The translations under genes were made by a program, and so were the position numbers. Source: Winogradskyella marincola (lineage in GTDB: Bacteria > Bacteroidota > Bacteroidia > Flavobacteriales > Flavobacteriaceae). Taken from it: a stretch of 64,000 nt of DNA. Below are positions 37,291-46,349 of this stretch, piece by piece; within the stretch, counting starts at the first letter, position 1, and each line of letters begins with the position of its first letter. The stretch spans positions 462,402 through 526,401 of the forward strand of contig NZ_JARSBN010000002.1 of the NCBI RefSeq assembly GCF_029624125.1. The letters are read 5' to 3'. The notes under the pieces are model-generated. The model saw only the letters and a program-made list of their open reading frames with translations. It did no database searches and was not told the origin of the DNA.

Positions 37291-37787
37291 AGTAATAGCT
37301 CATAACAATGAAAAGGATATTCACTCTGCTTAGGAAAGTAAATATCACCCAATCGTTTGTAGCCGCGAAGTTCGTAAAACTTTTGGTTTCTTTTGTTTTG
37401 AGAAAACGTATCTAATCTTATAGAGGTATAGTTGTTTTCTATGGCATAATTTTCTGCAAAGTCCATAAGCTGTTGTGCATAGCCTTTACCTTGAAACTTT
37501 GGGTGAATTGCTAAACGATGAATGTAGAGGTTGTTGTCGTTTTTTGTTAACCATTCTATAGGTCTGTATTCTTCGTCCATAACTGTTGAAATAACTATTG
37601 TACCGCTTATATCAGAGTCAGTTTCTAAAACATAAAGTTCATTTCTTTCAACATCTTTTTTAAAAGCTGAAGAATTAGGATAATGCGCGTTCCATTGGTA
37701 AATACCTTTGGCAATCATAGCTTTTGCACACGCTTTGGTTAAATTCATTATAGATTTTATATCTTCAATCTTACCTTTTCTAATCAT
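37287..37787 (-). CDS. GNAT family N-acetyltransferase
   Basis: 166 residues. The acetyl-CoA-binding motif A is visible as HRLAIHPKFQGKGYAQQLMDF (R/Q-x-x-G-x-G/A), followed by motif B (SIRLDTFSQNKRNQKFYELRGYKRLGD). The acceptor substrate cannot be named. It overlaps the start of the MATE gene by four bases; an acetyltransferase paired with an exporter suggests processing of a toxic small molecule, but that is inference. Confidence 0.88.
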   Translation of the reverse strand: MIRKGKIEDIKSIMNLTKACAKAMIAKGIYQWNAHYPNSSAFKKDVERNELYVLETDSDISGTIVISTVMDEEYRPIEWLTKNDNNLYIHRLAIHPKFQGKGYAQQLMDFAENYAIENNYTSIRLDTFSQNKRNQKFYELRGYKRLGDIYFPKQSEYPFHCYELLL

Positions 37788-37797
37788 TTATAAATTG

Positions 37798-37805
37798 TAT
37801 TTTTG
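37798..37805 (+). promoter_or_regulatory. -7 promoter box of the universal stress protein gene
   Basis: TATTTTTG matches TAnnTTTG, 18 bases upstream of the ATG at 37824. It also argues against a TTG start at 37803, which would lie inside the box. Confidence 0.45.
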
Positions 37806-37823
37806 TTTGAAAGAGTTATAAAT

Positions 37824-38621
37824 ATGAAAACGATTTTAGTTCCTGTTGGGTCTTCAAAAAATGCAAAATCACATTTACAATATGCTGTTGATTTTGCCAA
37901 AGCATTTGGCGCAAAGTTATATGTGGTTCAAATATATAACGTTTACACCAAAGCTGGGACAATGATAAAAATAGATCATATACTAGAACGCGAATCTCAA
38001 GCGTTTTTAGAGGCTCATATAGGTGCTATAGACACAAAAGGTGTTGAGGTTGTTGCTAAAACTTTTAAAGGTAAATTGATTGATACCATAGAAAAAGTAT
38101 CTCATGCTCTAGATGTGGATTTAATTATTTTAGAACCAAGAACTAACTCTATAAAAGATGAGGTTTATTTAGGAAAAACCTCAGGAAAAATTATAAAGCG
38201 TACTCAGATACCAGCGTTAATTGTGCCAGAATGTTATGTGTATAAACCAATTGTAAAGATGTTGTTAGCTGTAAAATCGATAGCAATTAAGCGCGAAGGA
38301 GTTTTACAACCAATACATAGTATAAAAAATCAATTTAAGGCAGTTCTTAATTTGCTTTTGGTAAAAACACCTTATCACAACTCTGAAGATTTTGAAGTAA
38401 ACGACGAGTTAAAGGCAATGATAACCAATACTACAAAAGCAGACAGCCCAACGACATTTCAAGCTGTGCTAGAACATTACAAAAACCATAGTCCAGATTT
38501 GCTATGTGTTGTAAGGAGACAACGCGGTTTTTTCTCTAAGCTATGGGAGGATAACATTATTCTTAAAAAAGATTTTCATAGCTCTACCATACCAGTTTTG
38601 GTATTGAGTGGATTAAAGTAA
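37824..38621 (+). CDS. Universal stress protein (UspA family)
   Basis: 265 residues from the ATG at 37824 (MKTILVPVGSSKNAKSHLQYA). The first ~140 residues form a Usp domain with the nucleotide-loop region recast as LGKTSGKIIKRTQIPALIVPE. The second half is a more divergent Usp-like domain ending STIPVLVLSG, giving the two-domain form common in Flavobacteriia. Such proteins bind ATP or act in stress signalling; the precise role is unknown. The gene is followed directly by a tRNA-Ala. Confidence 0.85.
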   Translation: MKTILVPVGSSKNAKSHLQYAVDFAKAFGAKLYVVQIYNVYTKAGTMIKIDHILERESQAFLEAHIGAIDTKGVEVVAKTFKGKLIDTIEKVSHALDVDLIILEPRTNSIKDEVYLGKTSGKIIKRTQIPALIVPECYVYKPIVKMLLAVKSIAIKREGVLQPIHSIKNQFKAVLNLLLVKTPYHNSEDFEVNDELKAMITNTTKADSPTTFQAVLEHYKNHSPDLLCVVRRQRGFFSKLWEDNIILKKDFHSSTIPVLVLSGLK

Positions 38622-38624
38622 TTT

Positions 38625-38698
38625 GGGGCATTAGCTCAGCTGGCTAGAGCGCTACGCTGGCAGCGTAGAGGTCATCGGTTCGACTCCGATATGCTCCA
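38625..38698 (+). tRNA. tRNA-Ala (anticodon GGC)
   Basis: A complete cloverleaf: acceptor GGGGCAT pairs with ATGCTCC (one G-T), D-stem GCTC/GAGC, anticodon stem CTACG/CGTAG with loop CTGGCAG (anticodon GGC), and T-stem ATCGG/CCGAT with loop TTCGACT. The discriminator is A and the 3' CCA is not encoded. It lies three bases after the Usp gene stop. Confidence 0.96.
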
Positions 38699-38785
38699 CT
38701 TTGTTGTTTTTGTCTGTAAATCAACGATAAAAGATAGCCACTTGGTTATTTTTTTGTATGTTGCGGCCCCTTTAACGCCCTTAAG

Positions 38786-41155
38786 ATGAAATCATTTTTG
38801 TTACTAATATACCTATTAGTATCTTTTTCCTACGCCCAAAAACCTGCTTATAATCCCGAAAATTCTTCAGGAAAATTATTTGAATATGCAGAATATCTTC
38901 AGGTAGAAGATGATAGAAGTTATTCTATTGATGATATTATTGCTTCTAAAGATTTAAAATTTAGTGATTTAAGTTCTGAAAATCACGACCTAGGTTTTAC
39001 ACAAGATACCTATTGGGTGAGGTTTAGTTTAAAAAATTCTTCAAACCACAATAAACTTTATTTTTTACAGACAGCAAGGCCTATTACAGATGTTGCTAAC
39101 CTTTATCAATTAGGAGATAAAATTACGAAGCATACTAGTGGAGATCAAATTAATTTTAAAGACAGAGATGTTAGTCATAGAGAAACTGTTTTTAAGATTA
39201 TTTTACCTGCCAATACAGAACAGCAGTTTTATATAGAGCTTTCTAGTGATGGCGAAACTATTAATGTGCCTTTAAATCTTTATGATGGTGTAACGTTTTT
39301 TCTTAGTAATTATAAGCAACAATTATTCTTAGGTCTGTTTTATGGAGTTTTACTTTTAGCATCGTTAGTTTATCTGTTTTTCTATGGTAGTCTAAAAAAT
39401 AAATCCTTCTTATATTACAGTCTATATGTGTTTTCTATTGCTCTAATGCAGGCTGCTTTAGATGGTTTTATATATGAGTTTGTATTTCCGTCAGGTGGTT
39501 TTATAAACAGTAGAATGGTACTTATTGCAGCATTACTTTCTAATCTGTTTTTACTTAAATATTGTGAATATTTCCTAAATATAAGTGTAAATCTTAAAGG
39601 GTTTAAAAAGGCTTATAACATTATTTATATTGCTATAGCAGTTTTGTTTGCTATGGTTTTTATAAGCCCAAAAACTTTAGAGTTAGCTTATCCAATGAGT
39701 AATCTAAATGGGTTAGTAAGCTTATTGCTTATTCTCGTTACGGTATTTACTATGAGTTTTAAGAAAATTAAAATTGATCCATTTTTCTCATTCGGAATCT
39801 TATTCTTAGTTGTTGGTCTCTTAGGTTTTGTAATGAATAACTTAGGCTTGTTACCGAGTAATTTTTATACAATGAACAGCTCTAAGTTTGGCTCTGGTTT
39901 GGAAGTGGTTTTCTTATCGTTGTCTATGACAAACTTAATTAAGCGATTGAGGCAAGATAATGAAAGAGCTCAAAAACTGGCATTAAAAAGATCTGAAGAA
40001 ATTAGTGAGCTTAAAACCTATTTTATGTCTAACATAAGTCATGAGTTAAGAACACCAATTAATGCTATAATGGGTGTGGTAGAGACTGAGTTGGCAAATA
40101 AAAATAACTCTAAGGAGAACAGGAAAAAATATCAAATAGTGCGTAATGCCTCTATAAGTTTGCTGAGTAATGTAAATGATATTTTAGATTTTGAGAAGAT
40201 GGAAAAGAAAGAACTTGTCTTGAAGAAGGAAGTTTTTAATCCATCGTTATTGCTAAATCAAATCAGTGAAAACTGGAAATCAGAAGCCCAAAAGAAAGGA
40301 TTAAACTACCACTTTGAGATGGATTCTGAAATAGCCACTAAAGTTGAGGGTGATGCAGACAGGCTGTTGCAGATTGTTAATAATGTTTTAAGTAACGCTA
40401 TTAAGTTTACCAATAAAGGCAATGTAGTGTTTAAGCTAAAATGTGTATCTCAGCCTAATAACTTTAGCAATTTTATCTTCCAGGTGTCAGATACAGGTGT
40501 TGGTATGGATAAAGAAAGCATGGCAACAGTCTTTGATAGTTTTAATCAAATGCGAAAAAACCACAAGCGTCAATTTGGTGGTATAGGATTGGGATTAAAT
40601 ATTGCTAAGCATCTCGTAGACTTATTTGAAGGTACTATAAAAGTTGAAAGCGAACTCAACAGAGGTACAGATGTGTTTATAGAAATACCATTAAAAAGAG
40701 TTGACGAGGCGAGAAATAGCATAACATCAAATCAAAGTAAAGAGTTAAAAAGTCCAATACATATTTTGGTTGTAGAGGATAATAAACTCAACCAAATGGT
40801 TATGCGTAAGCTATTAAGTAGTTTTGATAATGTCAGTTTCTCTGTTGTAGAAAATGGTAAAGAAGCTATTGATGCCTTAAAGAAAGGTGTCTATGATTTA
40901 GTGCTAATGGATTTGCAAATGCCAGAAATGGATGGTTATGAGGCTACAGAGCGCATTAGAGGTGGTGAGCTGGGAAAAGTTATTGGTGGTATACCAATAA
41001 TTGCAGTAACGGCAGATGCAATGCAAGAAACAAGACAACGAGTTTTAGACCTTGGTATGAATGACTATATGACCAAACCAGTAAATAGAGACTTGCTTCT
41101 ACAAAAAATTAAAAATTGCTCTGAAGATTCTGCAAAGCTTCACGTAGTGGCATAA
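38786..41155 (+). CDS. Hybrid sensor histidine kinase with 7TMR-DISM sensor and receiver domain
   Basis: 789 residues. A signal peptide (LLLIYLLVSFSYAQ) and a periplasmic DISM-type sensor domain (~25-160, including DLGFTQDTYWVRFSLKN) precede seven membrane helices (~178-385). A HisKA domain follows with phospho-acceptor His419 (SNISHELRTPINA), then the ATPase domain with N box (NVLSNAIKFTNKG), G1 (DTGVGMD) and G2 (GGIGLGLNI). A C-terminal receiver domain has Asp709 (LMDLQMPEMDG) and Lys in TKPVN. Ligand and output are unknown; no separate response regulator adjoins it. Convergent with the hydrolase gene with no gap. Confidence 0.93.
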   Translation: MKSFLLLIYLLVSFSYAQKPAYNPENSSGKLFEYAEYLQVEDDRSYSIDDIIASKDLKFSDLSSENHDLGFTQDTYWVRFSLKNSSNHNKLYFLQTARPITDVANLYQLGDKITKHTSGDQINFKDRDVSHRETVFKIILPANTEQQFYIELSSDGETINVPLNLYDGVTFFLSNYKQQLFLGLFYGVLLLASLVYLFFYGSLKNKSFLYYSLYVFSIALMQAALDGFIYEFVFPSGGFINSRMVLIAALLSNLFLLKYCEYFLNISVNLKGFKKAYNIIYIAIAVLFAMVFISPKTLELAYPMSNLNGLVSLLLILVTVFTMSFKKIKIDPFFSFGILFLVVGLLGFVMNNLGLLPSNFYTMNSSKFGSGLEVVFLSLSMTNLIKRLRQDNERAQKLALKRSEEISELKTYFMSNISHELRTPINAIMGVVETELANKNNSKENRKKYQIVRNASISLLSNVNDILDFEKMEKKELVLKKEVFNPSLLLNQISENWKSEAQKKGLNYHFEMDSEIATKVEGDADRLLQIVNNVLSNAIKFTNKGNVVFKLKCVSQPNNFSNFIFQVSDTGVGMDKESMATVFDSFNQMRKNHKRQFGGIGLGLNIAKHLVDLFEGTIKVESELNRGTDVFIEIPLKRVDEARNSITSNQSKELKSPIHILVVEDNKLNQMVMRKLLSSFDNVSFSVVENGKEAIDALKKGVYDLVLMDLQMPEMDGYEATERIRGGELGKVIGGIPIIAVTADAMQETRQRVLDLGMNDYMTKPVNRDLLLQKIKNCSEDSAKLHVVA

Positions 41156-41998
41156 TTATTTTTTTACAAATGTTGTAATTAAAGAAACAACAGTCTGTAA
41201 TTCGTTACTTAATGTAGACTTGTCCCAAGGGTGTCTTACGTTAAATACATGATCTGCAGCTTCAATAATCTCTAGTTTGCTCTTTGGATTCCATCGGTGC
41301 AATGTATAAGCTTCGTTTATTGAAACTGAAGTGTCATTGTTGCCATGAATTATTAAATGTGGAACTTGTAATTGTTTTTCTGCTGCCTCTATATCTAATT
41401 GTTTTTCGTTAGCTTTAAAGTCTTCGTAAAACTGATAGTAATGCGGCATTTGTTGTTTTGTTCTGCCGTTAATAACATATTTTACACCAAGTTTCTTCCA
41501 TTCTTCAAGGTTTCCTATTGTAGAAGTTCGTTTTGAAAAGTCGCAAACACTAGCTAAGGTGATTAGTTTTTTAATTCTTTCGTCTTTAGATGATTTTAAA
41601 ATTGTAATACCACCTCCACGACTATGGCCAATAAGAATGAGGTTGTTTATATCTACAAATGGGTTGTCTTTAAATGTTTTTGTAGCCCAATTAATGACAT
41701 CGTTAAGATCATCCAGCTCTAAAGAGTAATTATTGTTGCCAAAGGCTTCTAAATCTGGGAAATCGATAGGATTTTCCATGGTACCTCCATTATGAGAAAA
41801 GTTAAATTTTATGACACAAATACCAGCTTCGGCAATAGATTTTGCCATAAGATTCCATGCTCCCCAATCTTTAAAACCTTTATAGCCATGGCAAAATATA
41901 ACTATGGGCTGATTAGAAAATTTTTCAGAATAAAAGGTGTCTAATAGTATTGGTTTTTTATGTGCTCTATCTAGTATTTTATTTTTTTCTATTTGCAT
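41156..41998 (-). CDS. Alpha/beta hydrolase (dienelactone-hydrolase/acyl-peptidase-like)
   Basis: 280 residues with the alpha/beta-hydrolase nucleophile elbow GHSRGG (Ser126), an oxyanion region VIFCHGYKGFKDWGAW, an Asp in IIHGNNDTSV and the C-terminal His in EAADHVFNVRHPW. No signal peptide, so cytoplasmic. Its start codon shares one base with the stop of the upstream nuclease gene (TAATG), so translation is coupled, although the two functions have no obvious link. Substrate unknown. Confidence 0.86.
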   Translation of the reverse strand: MQIEKNKILDRAHKKPILLDTFYSEKFSNQPIVIFCHGYKGFKDWGAWNLMAKSIAEAGICVIKFNFSHNGGTMENPIDFPDLEAFGNNNYSLELDDLNDVINWATKTFKDNPFVDINNLILIGHSRGGGITILKSSKDERIKKLITLASVCDFSKRTSTIGNLEEWKKLGVKYVINGRTKQQMPHYYQFYEDFKANEKQLDIEAAEKQLQVPHLIIHGNNDTSVSINEAYTLHRWNPKSKLEIIEAADHVFNVRHPWDKSTLSNELQTVVSLITTFVKK

Positions 41999-44760
41999 TA
42001 GTCTAGCTCTTTTTCAATAAAATCTATGTTAGGATTGCATATTTCTGTTATCAGTTTTTTAAGTTCAACCTCAAAATTGTTTAATGTTTCTTCAGAGATG
42101 AGTTGATTTTTATTTCGACTATAAGTAGACTCTTTTTTACCAAATTTTAGGAAACCACTGTTTAAGTTTTTAAATGAAATAATACCAGCTTCTATAGGCA
42201 AATCAATCAGTTTTTTCTTGTGCATCATGTAGGCGTAACACAATACCTGAAAAGATTTACTATACTTATCATAATCTGTTGTTAGGTCTTCCCAATCAAC
42301 AATTTCCACTTTGCCTTGGTCAACCTTTCCAGATTTGTAATCTATAACTCTTGTGACGCCATTAAATTGATCTATTCTGTCAACTTTACCAGTGAGGTGT
42401 ACTGCATATGGAATATTATCAAAATTCAACTCGATTTTTTCACCAGCTTCTATTGCTAGTATTTTTATTTGGTTGCCAGCTTCAAGTTGTTCAATTTCAG
42501 AATTAATAAAATTTGAAATATAGCGTTGCGCAATTTCAAAAATTATAAGATTTTTCCCAGAGCTAAAATTACCATCTTTATATAATGCTTTAAAATGGTG
42601 TGTAACAGAGTTTTTTATCTCAGACTTAAATGTTTTAAGCACATCTACAGTAAGCATTTTGCCAACAAAAGGTTTGTAGAAGTCCTCTAAAGTATTGTGT
42701 ATTACAGAGCCTAGAGTGTTTGCAGCAATGTTTTCTTCTACGTCTTCAAATTCTTTAATACCCAATATTTTTTCATAATAGAAGTCTAATGGATTTCTAA
42801 TGTAATTGGTTAAAGATGATGGCGAAAATCCATAATTGGAGAGATCTTCTAACTTAGAAATTATAGCCTTTGTTTTAGATATTTTTTTCAAGCTGTTTTC
42901 TATGATAGGTACATCTGGTGAAACAATTGTATGGTTAATGTTATGTATGCCTTCAACCTCCAATTGAGTTATAAATCTGCTTTTTTCACCACCTTTTAGT
43001 GCATCTATTTCTGTGTTATAGAGTATGTAAACGTTTTTTGCACGTTGTATTAATCTGTAAAAGTGATAGGTGTAGACTGCGTCTTTTTCTTTATAAGTTG
43101 GAAGTTTGTTTTGAAGTTTAACATCAAAAGGTATAAACGAATTATTTGTTTTTCCTGAAGGAAGTATGCCTTCGTTTACCGAGCTTATTATTACTGTCTC
43201 AAAGTCTAGAACACGAGACTCTAACATACCCATAATTTGAAGCCCTTCTAAAGGTTCTCCTTTAAAATCTAAGGTTTCGTTTTGTAAAACATCGCTATAA
43301 ATTCGATATAAGCTTTCTATTGAGTTTAAATAATGGTAATTAGTATTTAGGTCTGTTAGTTGATTAAATAGTGCATGAAATCTATATAAATACTCAAGTT
43401 CTAAACCTTTATTGCTCATCGTATCATTGATGCTATCTTTTATTAAATAGATGAGATTAGAACAGTGATTTAGTGCTTTTTTAGGATTGTTTTCCCATGA
43501 TGAAAACATTAAATCTATAATACCATGTACATCTTTGTGTGCAATTTTTTTAAGTTCTGCAGAAGACAGATGTACCAAATTGTTTTTTTGAATATGACTT
43601 GAAATTTCATTTAGATAATTGCCTTCATCTGTTTCAAATAAACTGTAAATTGATGGATGAGAAATAAGATCTATTACTTCTCTAAAATAATATGTATTGG
43701 TGTTCTTTTTGTGAATTGAAAACAGTAAATCAAACAATGAAGCCAAGGGTACAAATTTTAGAGGCAATCCCATTGTAACGTTAATTTGACTAATCTCTTT
43801 TGGAATCGAATTTAAAACAGGAATTAACAGGTTTTCTTCCCCAAGAACGACAGCAGTATTTTTTAAGTCGTTACTCTCTACACCTATTTTTTCTAAAATT
43901 TGCCCAATATATTTTGCCTGACCTACCAATTTTGGAACACCCACAACCTGAATATTTTTCTTTTGGCTGTAATATGAAGTTGCCCAATTAAAAGGTTGTT
44001 TTTTGAAGTAATTCCATTTGGCTTTATGCTGTCTAATAAATAGTCCAGCATCGTGTATATCGTCGTTTAAATAACTCTCATCTGCATCCCAGTATATGTT
44101 TGCAGAACCATTTTGAAGTAACCCTTGGATAATTAACGACTCGCATGTGTTAAGGGCGTTAAAACCTAAAAACACATGGTTTTTATTTGTGTTGTTTTCT
44201 ATGTACGCTTCAAGGTTTTCTACAGCCTCTCTATAAACCAGACCTTGGTATCCTTGCTTGTTTTTTAATAGGTTATCAGAAAATACTTGATAATATGTTT
44301 TTAGTTGTTTCCAAAATTTTAAGTAAGACTTCACCAGGTTTGTTGGTTCAGTTTCTAAGGACCAATGATCTAGCTCTTTGATGGCGTGTAAATAGTCAAA
44401 AATAGTATCTTGATTACCAAGGTATCTGTCTATTTCATTAAAATCTTGTAAGAGTATCTGTGCCCAATTAGAAAAGACCTCAAACGGTTCTAGACTTTCT
44501 TTTGGTGTAACTTCAACGTAGGCGTTATAAAGTTGAAATAAAGTGTCTGTATTAGAAAGCGTCTTAAGACCAGATATCTCTTCTACAAATTCTTCAATGC
44601 TAAGAATATGTGGAGCAAATATAGGTTTTTGAATTAGTGTTGAAAGATGATGTTTTAAAAAGACTCCAGCTCTTTTACTGGGAAGTATAAAGTATAAATC
44701 TTCTAGATTATTGTCTTTTTGTTTAAGGTCTATTAAGACGGATTTTATAAAACTACTCAT
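41998..44760 (-). CDS. AddB-like PD-(D/E)XK exonuclease subunit
   Basis: 920 residues. The N-terminal part resembles AddB (LYFILPSKRAGVFLKHHLS, NEGILPSGKTNNSFIPFDV), with the ATP-binding loop degenerate: no Walker A GxxGxGKT is seen. The C-terminal PD-(D/E)XK nuclease is intact, with GSVIHNTLEDFY, Asp in GKVDRIDQFNG and VIDYKSGK (~807-814) and QxxxY-type FQVLCYAYMM. The Fe-S cysteines of Bacillus AddB are not evident (YIRNPLDFYYEK where Cys is expected). It probably partners the AddA-like gene at 47585-50716 in RecBCD-type end resection. A terminator of the upstream gene ends 10 bases before this ATG. Confidence 0.85.
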   Translation of the reverse strand: MSSFIKSVLIDLKQKDNNLEDLYFILPSKRAGVFLKHHLSTLIQKPIFAPHILSIEEFVEEISGLKTLSNTDTLFQLYNAYVEVTPKESLEPFEVFSNWAQILLQDFNEIDRYLGNQDTIFDYLHAIKELDHWSLETEPTNLVKSYLKFWKQLKTYYQVFSDNLLKNKQGYQGLVYREAVENLEAYIENNTNKNHVFLGFNALNTCESLIIQGLLQNGSANIYWDADESYLNDDIHDAGLFIRQHKAKWNYFKKQPFNWATSYYSQKKNIQVVGVPKLVGQAKYIGQILEKIGVESNDLKNTAVVLGEENLLIPVLNSIPKEISQINVTMGLPLKFVPLASLFDLLFSIHKKNTNTYYFREVIDLISHPSIYSLFETDEGNYLNEISSHIQKNNLVHLSSAELKKIAHKDVHGIIDLMFSSWENNPKKALNHCSNLIYLIKDSINDTMSNKGLELEYLYRFHALFNQLTDLNTNYHYLNSIESLYRIYSDVLQNETLDFKGEPLEGLQIMGMLESRVLDFETVIISSVNEGILPSGKTNNSFIPFDVKLQNKLPTYKEKDAVYTYHFYRLIQRAKNVYILYNTEIDALKGGEKSRFITQLEVEGIHNINHTIVSPDVPIIENSLKKISKTKAIISKLEDLSNYGFSPSSLTNYIRNPLDFYYEKILGIKEFEDVEENIAANTLGSVIHNTLEDFYKPFVGKMLTVDVLKTFKSEIKNSVTHHFKALYKDGNFSSGKNLIIFEIAQRYISNFINSEIEQLEAGNQIKILAIEAGEKIELNFDNIPYAVHLTGKVDRIDQFNGVTRVIDYKSGKVDQGKVEIVDWEDLTTDYDKYSKSFQVLCYAYMMHKKKLIDLPIEAGIISFKNLNSGFLKFGKKESTYSRNKNQLISEETLNNFEVELKKLITEICNPNIDFIEKELD

Positions 44761-44769
44761 TATATAAAA

Positions 44770-44803
44770 ATAAAAAACGCTCCGAATTTCGGAGCGTTTT
44801 TCA
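44770..44803 (-). terminator. Intrinsic terminator of the OmpA/TSP3 gene
   Basis: A near-perfect 12-bp stem (AAAAACGCTCCG/CGGAGCGTTTTT) with a T-tract on the minus strand. It ends about ten bases before the AddB-like ATG; TATTTTTA, one base from the -7 consensus, lies between them. Confidence 0.85.
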
Positions 44804-44827
44804 AATATATTTTAGAGTGTATTATAA

Positions 44828-46225
44828 TTAGTTTTTCAACTTAACTTCTACACGTCTGTTTTCTTTTTTACCAGCTCTTGTGTTATTGCTAGCAATTGGG
44901 TTTTCTTCACCATATCCTTTAGCAGTTAATCTCTCAGCGCTAATTCCGTTAGCGATTAAGTAATCTCTTACTGCGTTAGCTCTTCTTTCTGATAAAGATT
45001 GGTTCATTTTTTTAGGACCATCACTATCAGTATGACCTTCTATAGAGAAGTTAGCTTGTGGATATTGCTTAAAGATGGCAACCATTGCTTGTAATACTTG
45101 GTCAGTTTGCTTTTGGAAAGTAGCCTTACCTGATTGGAATAAGATAGATCTAGAGTAGCTGTTTAAAGTTTCCATAACCTCTTCTGTAGGCTTAACTTCT
45201 GGACAACCGTTGTTAGATGCTACACCAGCTTCGTTAGGACACTTGTCATCTTTGTCTAAGATACCATCACCGTCAGTATCTGGCCAAGGGCAACCGTTGT
45301 TAGCAGCAGGACCAGCTTCATTAGGACAGTTATCATCACCATCAGCAACACCGTCACCGTCAGCATCTGGACAACCAGCTAAAGATTTTAAACCAGCAAC
45401 ATCTGGACAGTTATCGTCTTTATCCATTACACCGTCACCATCAGAATCTGGACAACCGTTAAATTCAGCTAAACCAGCAGTGTTAGGACAATCATCTTTA
45501 GAATCTTGGATACCATCGTTATCTGAATCTGGACAACCGTTGAAGATTTCTAAACCAGCTTCTTCTGGACAAGCATCGTCTTGGTCATAGATACCATCAC
45601 CATCAGTATCAGTACCACCAAACTTAAGTACTAGACCAACTGAGTGTTGGAAATGCTTTGGTAAATAATCTTCAAATGCGTGCTTGTAAGTTGAGTTAAC
45701 ATCAAGACCTAATTTTTCAGTAAACCATACTCTAAAACCTAAAGAACCGTTTAAAGTACCAGCACCTATGTCGTCAACCCAAGTATAACCACCACCAACA
45801 CCAAGATATGGATCAATAGTTTTTGAGTTAATTAAGTTCATGAAACTGTAAGAAACTCTACCATCTAAACCGTAGTAAGTTAAGTCGTTTGCAGTAGCAG
45901 TAGTTTCTACACCTGTTAAAGGATCTGAAAAAGAACCTACTTTGTCAATTCTGTTTAATGATCCCGTAGCTGTGAAAGTAAATCCATCGCTTAAGTATCT
46001 AGATACAGAAATTGTAGATAAAGAAGGGAAAATATTCCAGTGATCAGTAACATTGAAGTATTCGTCAAAGTAGTCACCTTGAGGCATGTCTTCACCTACA
46101 GGATATAAATCAACTGCGTTAGTACCAATTGTTACTGCCCACGGATTGTTCTTGTCTTGGGCATTTGTAGTACTAAAGCTCGTAAGAAGCACTACTACAA
46201 AAAGTAATCTGCTAAGATTTTTCAT
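44828..46225 (-). CDS. OmpA-family outer-membrane protein with thrombospondin type 3 repeats
   Basis: 465 residues. A signal peptide (LLFVVVLLTSFSTTNAQ) leads into an N-terminal beta-barrel-like domain (~25-205). About six TSP3 calcium-binding repeats of the form DxDxDGxxDxxDxCP follow (~210-345), then a C-terminal OmpA peptidoglycan-binding domain (~355-465; FSIEGHTDSDGP, RRANAVRDYL, NRRVEVKL). This layout is that of the abundant flavobacterial OmpA/P60-type porin-like protein. The strong consensus promoter upstream and the terminator downstream suggest high expression as a single-gene unit. Confidence 0.92.
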   Translation of the reverse strand: MKNLSRLLFVVVLLTSFSTTNAQDKNNPWAVTIGTNAVDLYPVGEDMPQGDYFDEYFNVTDHWNIFPSLSTISVSRYLSDGFTFTATGSLNRIDKVGSFSDPLTGVETTATANDLTYYGLDGRVSYSFMNLINSKTIDPYLGVGGGYTWVDDIGAGTLNGSLGFRVWFTEKLGLDVNSTYKHAFEDYLPKHFQHSVGLVLKFGGTDTDGDGIYDQDDACPEEAGLEIFNGCPDSDNDGIQDSKDDCPNTAGLAEFNGCPDSDGDGVMDKDDNCPDVAGLKSLAGCPDADGDGVADGDDNCPNEAGPAANNGCPWPDTDGDGILDKDDKCPNEAGVASNNGCPEVKPTEEVMETLNSYSRSILFQSGKATFQKQTDQVLQAMVAIFKQYPQANFSIEGHTDSDGPKKMNQSLSERRANAVRDYLIANGISAERLTAKGYGEENPIASNNTRAGKKENRRVEVKLKN

Positions 46226-46262
46226 ATTCTAATTAATTTTAATTTTAAGTGTTAATTGTTGA

Positions 46263-46293
46263 CAAATGTAAGTTGTTAAATGTTATTAACAAA
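46263..46293 (-). promoter_or_regulatory. Strong Bacteroidota promoter of the OmpA/TSP3 gene
   Basis: On the minus strand a perfect TTTG (-33) and TACATTTG (-7, TAnnTTTG) are separated by 19 bases, the ideal spacing for the Bacteroidota housekeeping sigma factor. The -7 box lies 37 bases upstream of the ATG at 46225. Confidence 0.75.
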
Positions 46294-46349
46294 GACAAAT
46301 ATATAAAAATATTGTTATAACGCCCTAAAATAAAGAGTTTGTAACGATT

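Noticed and set aside
45210..45590. Plus-strand open frame of 126 codons antisense to the TSP3 repeats
   Set aside because: Low-complexity shadow of the TSP3 repeats on the other strand, with no homology-like features.
45190..45600. Short, regularly spaced DNA repeats resembling a CRISPR array or microsatellite
   Set aside because: They encode in-frame TSP3 calcium-binding repeats of the OmpA-family protein (DxDxDGxxD), and spacing and identity follow the protein repeats. No cas genes are near.
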